Part shown: positions 1-4,911 of the stretch, piece by piece
How the letters are laid out: every line of letters starts with the position of its first letter
Numbering within the stretch: the first letter of the stretch is position 1
Source: JAWVZU01 sp033722075
GTDB taxonomy: Bacteria > Pseudomonadota > Gammaproteobacteria > Xanthomonadales > SZUA-38
Direction of reading: 5' to 3'
Assembly: GCA_033722075.1 (NCBI GenBank)
Contig: JAWVZU010000245.1
Coordinates: forward strand, 1 to 6,013
Length of the DNA: 6,013 nt
The notes under the pieces: generated by a model
The model's database searches: none
The model's input: only the letters and a program-made list of their open reading frames with translations
What the model was told of the DNA's origin: nothing
Position numbers and translations under genes: made by a program

Positions 1-149
1 CCCGGCACGAGCAGGCCGATCATCCCGGCGGCGAACAGCGCGATCCCGAGGACGACGAAGTGCGCGCCCGGGACCACCGCCTCCGCTATCCCGAGGCCGA
101 TCCCGGCGATCACGAGCAAGAGCGGGAGCGACAGCCCGGCGGCACGCGA
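1..149 (-). CDS. NfeD-like membrane protein fragment, haloarchaeal-looking
   Basis: On the minus strand, codons from about position 149 down to 3 read as a dense hydrophobic segment. It starts with GLSLPLLLVIAGIGLGIAEA and continues through VVPGAHFVVLGIALFAAG to a Leu-Val-Pro at the left edge. Two closely spaced membrane helices separated by a Pro-Gly-Ala-His turn are typical of NfeD-like proteins, and the 'AEA..PGAHF.VLG.AL..AG' pattern is the form I associate with haloarchaeal members. Nearly every codon ends in G or C. No start codon is visible: going upstream (higher coordinates) the frame stays open, but the sequence loses its hydrophobic character at about 143-149. The gene therefore seems cut at its 5' end by a junction and at its 3' end by the window edge. 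The family call and the archaeal assignment rest on pattern recognition only. Confidence 0.5.
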
Positions 150-151
150 GC

Positions 152-586
152 AGTACGCAATACCAGCCCGGCAGTACCCCGGCACAAACCCTGGAAACCT
201 ACTTCGCAGCGATGCAGGCCCGCATGTCCGATCCCGGTCTGGCGCTGTACACCGAGGAAACCCGTCGGCAGGCAGCCGGCTGGACACTGACGCCGGCCCA
301 GATGGACACGGTGGTCGAGAGCTACCGCTCCTGTTCCGGCGAGACCCGCTTCAGCGCTGACGGCAGACGCGCGGTCATCCGCTATCCGGTCGCGACCCGG
401 CACTGCGCGCCCTGGTTCCTGGTGCGGGGAACGCCGGGGTGGCTGCTGGATCTCGCCACCATGCACCAAGTCATCGGTTTCGGCCGGAACAATGCCTGGC
501 GTCTGGCTGGTGATGCTGGCGACTATGCCTTTGCGTTCGCCGATTGGCGTTTCGACCGCCATGGGTTTCCGGTCGTGGCTCCCTGA
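152..586 (+). CDS. unrecognised small protein, N-terminus missing
   Basis: The only in-frame ATG is at 212 (124 codons to the stop at 584-586). The frame upstream of it already reads like protein (a TPAQTLETYFAAM stretch running into that Met), no ATG or GTG precedes it, and there is no good ribosome binding site before 212. I therefore think the true N-terminus, perhaps a signal or lipoprotein peptide, is lost at the junction near 150. The visible start, an amphipathic helix 'LETYFAAMQ', resembles the first helix of NTF2-like (SnoaL-fold) domains. Counting from the ATG, the rest has Cys41 and Cys65, which could form a disulphide. A Trp/Phe-rich C-terminal half follows (WLLDLATMH, FGRNNAWR, FAFADWRFD), fitting a compact beta-sheet domain. 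I cannot name a function. Coding is supported by conserved-looking aromatic motifs and by a termination hairpin just after the stop. A periplasmic location is a guess from the cysteines. Confidence 0.6.
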   Translation, partial: STQYQPGSTPAQTLETYFAAMQARMSDPGLALYTEETRRQAAGWTLTPAQMDTVVESYRSCSGETRFSADGRRAVIRYPVATRHCAPWFLVRGTPGWLLDLATMHQVIGFGRNNAWRLAGDAGDYAFAFADWRFDRHGFPVVAP

Positions 587-638
587 AACCTGGCGCGGCA
601 GGTTAGCCAGTTCGGCAACCGGCCGGCGCTCGCCGGTT
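587..638. terminator. paired hairpins between convergent genes
   Basis: Two stem-loops lie between the plus-strand stop at 586 and the minus-strand stop at 653. The first is AACCTG (587-592) pairing with CAGGTT (599-604) across a 6-nt loop, immediately after the upstream stop codon. The second is AACCGGC (617-623) pairing with GCCGGTT (632-638), followed on the plus strand by the pyrimidine-rich run TTTCTTC. Position and symmetry suit a bidirectional terminator, but no long T-tract is present on either strand, so efficiency is uncertain. Confidence 0.4.
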
Positions 639-652
639 TCTTCACCGAAGTA

Positions 653-1678
653 TCAGTGCCTCGCGGTCCCGATCTCGCCGCGCAAGTTACTCCCCATGTA
701 GTCGCTGATCCGCGACTTCGACAGACCGAGTGCGGACAAGTAGTGCAATTTCGTGTAGGCAGCTTCACGGGTCATCTCCATACCACTGAGCACGCCGTAA
801 TCCACCAGAACACGGCCGGTCGCATAGCGCTCGAGACTCGCACCGCCGGTCAGACACTGAGTCAGCGCGACCACTACCGTATCCGATCGCGAAACTTCCG
901 CCAGCGCTTCGAGTAACTTACGATCATGCCCCGGAAATGTCCCGCTGCCATAACATTCAAGGATCAGTCCTTCCGGTCGCAGGTTGGCGATCGACCGGAG
1001 CAGGCCTTCCTCGAGCCCGGGATAGACCGGCATCACGATGATATTCACTGTGCGATAGGCAGCCTTGGATACCAATCCGTCAGGTAGCAAGGGTGGCGGG
1101 TCGATACCACGGTAGCGAACCTCCGTGCCAACGCTGGCCAGATCAGGAAAATTCGGCGATACGAACGCGTCAAACGATTCGCTCCGTATCTTGGTAACAC
1201 GATTGCCACGCATCACCCGGTGGCCGAAGCATACGGCGACCTCGCGTATGCGCCCCGCTTCAGCGACCTCCAGCGCAGTCAAGAGATTGGTCTTCGCGTC
1301 GCTGCGCAGCTCACCCAGGGGAAGCTGCGAGCCCGTGAGAATGACCGGCACCTGGACATCACCCAGAAGATACGACAGTGCCGACGCTGTGTAGGCCATG
1401 GTGTCGGTACCTTGGATGACGACGCAACCGTTGCCGGCTGAAGTCTGTTCGCGCAATACGGCAGCCAGCTCATACCAGGTGCATGGCACGAAATCGGCGC
1501 TGTCGGCGGCGTCACCGAATGTAATCAGATCGAACGACGGGACCAGATCGGAACCGAGTTCCGGAATCTTGGCATCGAGCAGTTGCCGCAGATTCGGCGA
1601 TGGCGTCAATCCGCGCTCCGAACGGACCATGCCAAGAGTGCCTCCGGTATAGACCAGCTTAATCCGATTCGCGCTCAC
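653..1678 (-). CDS. ansA: type I (cytoplasmic) L-asparaginase
   Basis: Hydrolyses L-asparagine to L-aspartate and ammonia. All landmarks of the bacterial asparaginase family are present. The N-terminal VYTGGTLGM holds the nucleophilic Thr. GTDTMAYTASALSYLL holds the second catalytic Thr-Asp pair. LTGSQLPLGELRSDAKTNL and RGNRVTK follow, the latter with the catalytic Lys, and ALTQCLTGG lies near the end. The Ala-Tyr-Thr after GTDTM, the RSD..TNLL stretch and the absence of a signal peptide fit the cytoplasmic AnsA type rather than periplasmic AnsB. An in-frame ATG exists at 1694-1696, but I prefer the GTG at 1676-1678. It follows a GGGAGG motif (complement of 1689-1694) by 10 nt, and it places the nucleophile at residue 14, as in E. 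coli AnsA. That gives 341 aa, against 338 for E. coli. The gene lies 3' of the symporter on the same strand, about 200 bp away, so a shared transcript is possible. Confidence 0.93.
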   Translation of the reverse strand: MSANRIKLVYTGGTLGMVRSERGLTPSPNLRQLLDAKIPELGSDLVPSFDLITFGDAADSADFVPCTWYELAAVLREQTSAGNGCVVIQGTDTMAYTASALSYLLGDVQVPVILTGSQLPLGELRSDAKTNLLTALEVAEAGRIREVAVCFGHRVMRGNRVTKIRSESFDAFVSPNFPDLASVGTEVRYRGIDPPPLLPDGLVSKAAYRTVNIIVMPVYPGLEEGLLRSIANLRPEGLILECYGSGTFPGHDRKLLEALAEVSRSDTVVVALTQCLTGGASLERYATGRVLVDYGVLSGMEMTREAAYTKLHYLSALGLSKSRISDYMGSNLRGEIGTARH

Positions 1679-1688
1679 CGCTGGCTTG

Positions 1689-1694
1689 CCTCCC
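1689..1694 (-). promoter_or_regulatory. ribosome binding site deciding the ansA start
   Basis: The minus strand reads GGGAGG here, 10 nt before a GTG at 1678-1676. The same motif overlaps the upstream ATG at 1696-1694, so it cannot serve that ATG, which has only a weak context (CCGTGAAACCGT) before it. This supports GTG as the start. Confidence 0.6.
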
Positions 1695-1705
1695 ATACGG
1701 TTTCA

Positions 1706-1767
1706 CGGTCCTCGCCGCGGGTCAGCGACGCAGGCCAACAATGGTCTCCCTCCGATGGCGAGGACCG
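1706..1767. repeat. 11-bp perfect inverted repeat in the ansA leader
   Basis: CGGTCCTCGCC (1706-1716) is matched exactly by its reverse complement GGCGAGGACCG (1757-1767), with 40 nt between. In the ansA message the stem would end about 11 nt before the GGGAGG ribosome binding site, a position where folding or protein binding could affect translation or transcription. The spacer holds another GGAGGG on the minus strand with no usable start codon after it. The role is unknown. Confidence 0.6.
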
Positions 1768-1819
1768 AAAGGTTCAGGATCCCGCACGCGCTGCCGTAAG
1801 ATTACGATTTCCCGTCAGG

Positions 1820-1873
1820 TGGACCGCAACCAGGAACCGTACCCGGCTGCGGCAAACCGCTCCGCTCGGTCCA
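1820..1873. repeat. 7-bp inverted repeat after the symporter gene
   Basis: TGGACCG (1820-1826) pairs with CGGTCCA (1867-1873), 40 nt apart. This is the same spacing as the neighbouring 11-bp repeat and it shares the CGGTCC core. It starts just after the symporter stop codon, so it could act as a 3' end structure, though no T-run follows. A smaller GCGG/CCGC hairpin lies inside it. Nothing else is visible in the 185-bp gap between symporter and asparaginase. Confidence 0.4.
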
Positions 1874-1881
1874 GGCCCTGT

Positions 1882-3327
1882 CTAGCGCTTCGGCGCCACG
1901 TCAACGGCATCCAGCTTCCAGGCTTCCGGGTCGATATCCAGATCCGGAAATTTCGCGGGATCGAATACCGGATGCTCGATGCCTTGCTGTAGCTGATTCC
2001 TGTAGTCATCCAGCACTCTCATGCCGATGGGAAACAACATGATGATCGCCAGGAGATTGACTATGGCCAAGACACCCATCATGGGATCGGAGAAGAAGAA
2101 CACTGCCGTGGCACCCGGCGCCGAGGAACCAATGAACACCAGTCCAATCACGAGCAGGCGCAGGATGTGGCGCGACGCACTCGTTTCGGTGAACACCGAC
2201 AAGGCGTTCTCTCCCAGGTAGTAATTGTAGATTATCGAGCTGAAGGCAAATAGCAGGATCGCGAACGAGAGAAAATACTGTCCCCATTGGCCGACATGGG
2301 AGACCAGCGATTGCTGGGTCAATGCCACACCGTTGACATCTGCCGCGCCGGGCACGTAGACATTGCCCAGCAGGATGATGAAGGCAGTGCAGGAGCAGAT
2401 CAGGATGGTATCGATAAACACCGACAGCGACTGGACGATTCCCTGGCTCATCGGATGGCGCACGTAGGCCACTGCCGCCACGTTCGGTGCACTGCCGAGG
2501 CCCGCCTCATTGGAGAACAGACCGCGCCGCACGCCCTGGGCGATCGCCGCCCCCATACCGCCGCCGACCGCCTCCTCGAAGCCGAACGCGTTCTTCACGA
2601 TCATCGCCAGCACCGCAGGCAGGTCGGCGATGTTGAGCAGGATGATGACCAGTGCCATGCCGATGTAGCCGAAGGCCATGATCGGCACGATGACGTCGGC
2701 AACCTTGGCGATGCGCTTGATGCCACCGTAGACCACGATGCCGGTCAATATGGCGAACGCAGTGCCGGTCCAGACCCTGTCGAAACCGAGACTGTCCTGC
2801 ACCGCGCCGGCTACCGTATTGCCCTGAAAGGCATTGAATCCCAGTGCAAACGCGGCGATAAGACATACCGCATACACAGTGGCGAGCCATTGGTACTTGT
2901 GGCCCAGGCCGTGGATGATGTAGCGGGCAGGTCCGCCGCGATACGTCCCGTCCGGATAAGCACGCTTGAAGGTCTGCGCCAACGAGCATTCGAACAGACT
3001 GGTGGCCATGCCGATCAGCGCAATCATCCACATCCAGAACACGGCCCCGGGGCCACCGAGCGTAATGGCGACGGCAACACCGGCGATGTTGCCGCCGCCG
3101 ACCCGTCCGCCGACGCTGACCAGCAGCGCCTCGCGCGAACTGACATGTCCTTCCCCCTTCGGCTGAGTGCCGGGAAACAAGACGCCGAACATACGCTTGA
3201 AGAATCGGAACTGAACGAATCCCGAGGCCAGCGTGAAGAACACGCCGAGCACGACCAGGAACGGGATTAGCGCCCACCCCCAGGTGGCAGCACCGATAAA
3301 GCCGAACAGATCTTCCAGAAAGGTCAT
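1882..3327 (-). CDS. AGCS-family alanine/glycine:cation symporter
   Basis: Inner-membrane carrier that imports alanine, glycine or a related neutral amino acid together with Na+ or H+. The 481-aa length is normal for the amino acid:cation symporter (AGCS) family. Two family signatures are intact: GGGNIAGVAVAITLGGPGAV leading into FWMWMIALIGM (about residues 77-107), and GLFSNEAGLGSAPNVAAVA (about 269-287). About ten hydrophobic spans can be seen, roughly at 15-37, 84-112, 148-168, 187-204, 211-233, 296-321, 349-370, 389-412 and 416-438, followed by a hydrophilic tail rich in Asp and Pro. One small oddity is RVGGGN in the first signature, where many members have RVGTGN. The start ATG is preceded by GAGG at 7 nt. 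The closest functional analogy for its pairing with ansA is B. subtilis GlnT next to the glutaminase GlsA. Substrate cannot be fixed from sequence: Ala and Gly are the default, Asn or Gln a context-based possibility. Confidence 0.93.
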   Translation of the reverse strand: MTFLEDLFGFIGAATWGWALIPFLVVLGVFFTLASGFVQFRFFKRMFGVLFPGTQPKGEGHVSSREALLVSVGGRVGGGNIAGVAVAITLGGPGAVFWMWMIALIGMATSLFECSLAQTFKRAYPDGTYRGGPARYIIHGLGHKYQWLATVYAVCLIAAFALGFNAFQGNTVAGAVQDSLGFDRVWTGTAFAILTGIVVYGGIKRIAKVADVIVPIMAFGYIGMALVIILLNIADLPAVLAMIVKNAFGFEEAVGGGMGAAIAQGVRRGLFSNEAGLGSAPNVAAVAYVRHPMSQGIVQSLSVFIDTILICSCTAFIILLGNVYVPGAADVNGVALTQQSLVSHVGQWGQYFLSFAILLFAFSSIIYNYYLGENALSVFTETSASRHILRLLVIGLVFIGSSAPGATAVFFFSDPMMGVLAIVNLLAIIMLFPIGMRVLDDYRNQLQQGIEHPVFDPAKFPDLDIDPEAWKLDAVDVAPKR

Positions 3328-3334
3328 TTCTTAT

Positions 3335-3338
3335 CCTC
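3335..3338 (-). promoter_or_regulatory. ribosome binding site of the symporter gene
   Basis: The minus strand reads GAGG followed by a 7-nt spacer (ATAAGAA) and the ATG at 3327-3325, a normal Shine-Dalgarno arrangement that supports this start. Confidence 0.6.
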
Positions 3339-3401
3339 GTTGTGGTTATCGTCACGCAGATTGGTACATCGCTGTTCAATGGCAACACCGACGGTGAACG
3401 G

Positions 3402-3429
3402 ATTCTACGGCCTTAACACCCGGAAACAA
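3402..3429 (-). promoter_or_regulatory. candidate sigma70 promoter for the symporter
   Basis: On the minus strand, TTGTTT (complement of 3424-3429) is followed by 16 nt and TAGAAT (complement of 3402-3407). The -10 element differs from consensus at one base, while the -35 element is weak (TTG only). It would start a transcript about 70 nt before the symporter ATG. This is the best match I see, but a chance match is possible. Confidence 0.3.
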
Positions 3430-3497
3430 ATCAGGCATCGGAGTTTCAAGCCCACTTCGGAAGTAAGGGCACCAGGCACGTAGACATTCGTGATGCG

Positions 3498-3588
3498 CCC
3501 CTGCGGGGGAGAATGAGAAACCGGCGACCCGCAGGTCCTGATTCTGGACGATTTCGTCCGAGGTCCTGAACATCTGGCCCGAGGGGCC
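3498..3588. other. cluster of three short hairpins with a direct repeat
   Basis: Three inverted repeats follow each other: CCCC-TGC-GGGG (3498-3508), GGACGA-TT-TCGTCC (3546-3559) and GGCCC-GAG-GGGCC (3576-3588). The central 14-bp palindrome is flanked by two copies of AGGTCCTGA (3533-3541 and 3561-3569) spaced 28 bp start to start. The arrangement could be an operator for a dimeric regulator, or a folded RNA upstream of the symporter. It does not match the glycine riboswitch, which is sometimes found before AGCS genes. Confidence 0.35.
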
Positions 3589-3630
3589 CGACGCGAGCAG
3601 GAACTGCCACTGACCCCACCGATGCCTCTA

Positions 3631-3657
3631 CTCGGCCTGCTCGGCCTGCTCGGCTCG
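3631..3657. repeat. 9-bp tandem repeat, CTCGGCCTG
   Basis: Two perfect copies of CTCGGCCTG (3631-3639, 3640-3648) are followed by a partial third (CTCGGCTCG, 3649-3657). The unit is a multiple of three, but no credible reading frame contains it. It is a likely slippage-prone microsatellite. Confidence 0.7.
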
Positions 3658-3751
3658 TTCCGGCACGACACGGCAGACAGAGTCGGCATTCGGCGTTGCA
3701 GTGCCTTCATTTCGGCCTCTCAGGTCACTCGTGCCCCTGAAGCATACTGTC

Positions 3752-3767
3752 TGTGAACTTGATCACG
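3752..3767. promoter_or_regulatory. CRP/Vfr-like binding site
   Basis: TGTGA (3752-3756), six bases, then TCACG (3763-3767) matches the CRP consensus TGTGA-N6-TCACA at 9 of 10 core positions, and the central bases (ACTTGA) are also partly symmetric. It lies 123 bp before the plus-strand ATG at 3890 and far upstream of the symporter, so it could act on the divergent gene and perhaps on both. A weaker match, TGTGG-N6-TCACG, occurs at 3341-3356 just before the symporter gene. Whether this organism has a CRP-type regulator cannot be seen here. Confidence 0.45.
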
Positions 3768-3792
3768 GTCACCGCTTGTCTTAATCAATGGG

Positions 3793-3822
3793 GTCGACGC
3801 TGAGCCTTTAAGGCTTGTCGAC
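3793..3822. promoter_or_regulatory. nested dyad in the leader of the 256-aa gene
   Basis: A perfect 13-bp inverted repeat, AGCCTT-T-AAGGCT (3803-3815), is enclosed by two GTCGAC palindromes (3793-3798 and 3817-3822). Together they can fold as a 6-bp outer and a 6-bp inner stem. It lies about 70 bp before the start codon, downstream of the CRP-like site, where an operator or 5' leader structure would be expected. No T-run follows, so it is not an obvious terminator. Confidence 0.45.
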
Positions 3823-3875
3823 GTTACCCATCGCGGGCTCGGGGGCACGCCGATGCCCGCGCGCGACACCGCATG

Positions 3876-3883
3876 AGGGGAGG
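3876..3883 (+). promoter_or_regulatory. strong ribosome binding site at 3890 start
   Basis: AGGGGAGG ends 6 nt before the ATG at 3890. This decides against a TTG at 3815 in the same frame, which lies inside the dyad and has no binding site. A 7-codon ORF (ATG 3853, stop TGA at 3874-3876) ends at the edge of this motif and could couple translation, but that is speculative. Confidence 0.7.
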
Positions 3884-3889
3884 TCCACA

Positions 3890-4660
3890 ATGTCTGATCC
3901 CGCTTTCTGTTCCCCCAACGATCCGGTACCCGGTCTGGATGCTGGTCGCAGTGCCCACCGAGGCCTGGAACAGGCGCTGCAACTGGCCGGTATCCAGCTA
4001 TCCCTGAAACACTGCAGTCGAGTCACTCAGGGACCGAGACGCATTCACGGTCTGGATGTCCGCCAAGGCAACCGCCTCGATCAGGATCTGAAGCTGAGCA
4101 TTGGCGGTCAGGACTGGAAGGGCTTCGTCGGGCTGTCGCTGGCGATGGCCCCCTTCAGTCCGCTGGCCGAGCTGGAGAACAATCTTTACGGACGCTTTGG
4201 GCTGTCGTTCAAAGGGTATTCGGTGTATTTCAGCAACGATGTGTTCGCCCAGTTCGCGCACCAGAATGACCAGAGCTACACTGGCACCTTGGGTTTTGAG
4301 TTCCCGCTGCCGGGGGCAGGGTCGTTGGCGCCGGCAGAGATTCGCTTTGATGTCGCACGCCTGCGCCTCGGCGGCACCACCGGCATCCCCGAACGCGAGG
4401 GCCCGATCATTGAGCGCGACGGGCGACGTTTCTACGGCGATGTGGCGTTTGAAGAGGCCGCCGCCGGTTTCGCCGCGCTGGAGGTGTCCGGCACGTTCGG
4501 AGCCGACGATCCGGTGCCCTTCACCCTCGGGGTGACGCTGATCAAGGACGAGATCCGCCAACAGGGTCAGGGAATCATCCACCGCCTGATCGAGGTCCCT
4601 GAATTCCAGCAGGTCAAGGACGAGACCGGCGCTTTCGTGCTGTTTCGGATCACACCTTGA
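3890..4660 (+). CDS. unrecognised 256-aa protein
   Basis: I do not recognise this protein. The start is well supported by AGGGGAGG six bases upstream. There is no signal peptide and no membrane span, so it is probably cytoplasmic. The first ~50 residues (Pro- and Asp-containing start, then helix SAHRGLEQALQLAGIQLSL) look like a separate helical part. From about residue 53 it becomes rich in alternating hydrophobic residues, Gly and aromatic residues (LKLSIGGQDWKGFVGLSL, YGRFGLSFKGYSVYFSND, GTLGFEFPLPGAG, IRFDVARLRLGG, ALEVSGTFG). This suggests a mainly beta-strand fold, perhaps two similar sheets. A short acidic-basic segment (PEREGPIIERDGRRFYGD, about 167-184) precedes the last third. Only Cys7 and Cys42 are present and no catalytic motif stands out. 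Base composition matches the neighbours. It is transcribed towards HsdR and away from the symporter, alone behind its own regulatory region. Coding status is secure, function is open. Confidence 0.8.
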   Translation: MSDPAFCSPNDPVPGLDAGRSAHRGLEQALQLAGIQLSLKHCSRVTQGPRRIHGLDVRQGNRLDQDLKLSIGGQDWKGFVGLSLAMAPFSPLAELENNLYGRFGLSFKGYSVYFSNDVFAQFAHQNDQSYTGTLGFEFPLPGAGSLAPAEIRFDVARLRLGGTTGIPEREGPIIERDGRRFYGDVAFEEAAAGFAALEVSGTFGADDPVPFTLGVTLIKDEIRQQGQGIIHRLIEVPEFQQVKDETGAFVLFRITP

Positions 4661-4691
4661 TCGGCTGAGTCGCCCGCCACGGGTGATGCCA

Positions 4692-4716
4692 GTGGCTGCC
4701 TCGCGCCACACGTGGC
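4692..4716. repeat. alternative hairpin arms GTGGC/GCCAC/GTGGC
   Basis: GTGGC (4692-4696), GCCAC (4705-4709) and GTGGC (4712-4716) let the middle arm pair with either side. They follow the stop of the 256-aa gene by about 30 bp. The stems are short and no T-tract follows, so this is a weak terminator candidate. Confidence 0.25.
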
Positions 4717-4765
4717 CCGCCCTGGGCTGCAAGTGTCATCCCCGGCGGAGGCGAGAACAGTCGCT

Positions 4766-4804
4766 CACCCTGCCCCGGGGGCGCGATCGGGCCGGCGGAG
4801 GGTG
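4766..4804. repeat. REP-like imperfect palindrome between convergent genes
   Basis: CACCCT (4766-4771) pairs with AGGGTG (4799-4804). The stem continues inward past single-base bulges with CC/GG and CCGG/CCGG to about 12 pairs around a 13-nt loop. A further GGCC-rich palindromic stretch (4808-4823) follows. Size, GC content and placement between two convergent 3' ends resemble repetitive extragenic palindromes. It may serve as a transcription stop for one or both genes. Only one copy is in view, so its repetitive nature is inferred. The rest of 4661-4911 shows no credible gene. Confidence 0.4.
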
Positions 4805-4911
4805 GGCGGCCGACCGGCCCCGGGCGATCCGGGAGCGAATGCCTGCTCTATCGCCAACATGGTGATCAGCATGAGGCGCAATCCGGAATTCCGAGTGGTG
4901 GCTGAACGCTT

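Larger units (their letters stand above)
3339..3750. other. long upstream region without a convincing gene
   Basis: This stretch separates the symporter from the divergent plus-strand gene. The minus-strand frames open at 3376-3573 and 3405-3710 overlap each other. They have no ribosome binding site and read as low-quality protein, rich in Arg and Ser in one frame. Neither resembles a family I know. The region instead shows short repeats and hairpins, listed separately, and one 20-nt stretch resembling part of the symporter gene. It could be a regulatory leader, a small RNA locus or decayed coding sequence. Confidence 0.4.

Noticed and set aside
60..562. Open frames at 60-290 (plus) and 110-562 (minus)
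   Set aside because: They conflict with the better-supported frames on either side of the junction and have no motif or ribosome binding site.
2287..3270. 327-aa plus-strand open frame opposite the symporter
   Set aside because: It is the antisense shadow of a well-supported AGCS gene. The His/Asp/Arg-rich composition is an artefact of reading codons for membrane segments backwards.
3376..3710. Two overlapping minus-strand open frames (65 and 101 aa) upstream of the symporter
   Set aside because: They overlap in different frames, lack ribosome binding sites, and show no recognisable motif apart from a 7-residue match to the symporter.
3340..3720. Possible glycine riboswitch before the AGCS gene
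   Set aside because: The context would suit one, but the conserved core and paired aptamer pattern are not present in the minus-strand sequence.
3788..3811. Very short leader peptide MGSTLSL
   Set aside because: It has no ribosome binding site and lies across the dyad. The codons show no amino-acid run suggestive of attenuation.
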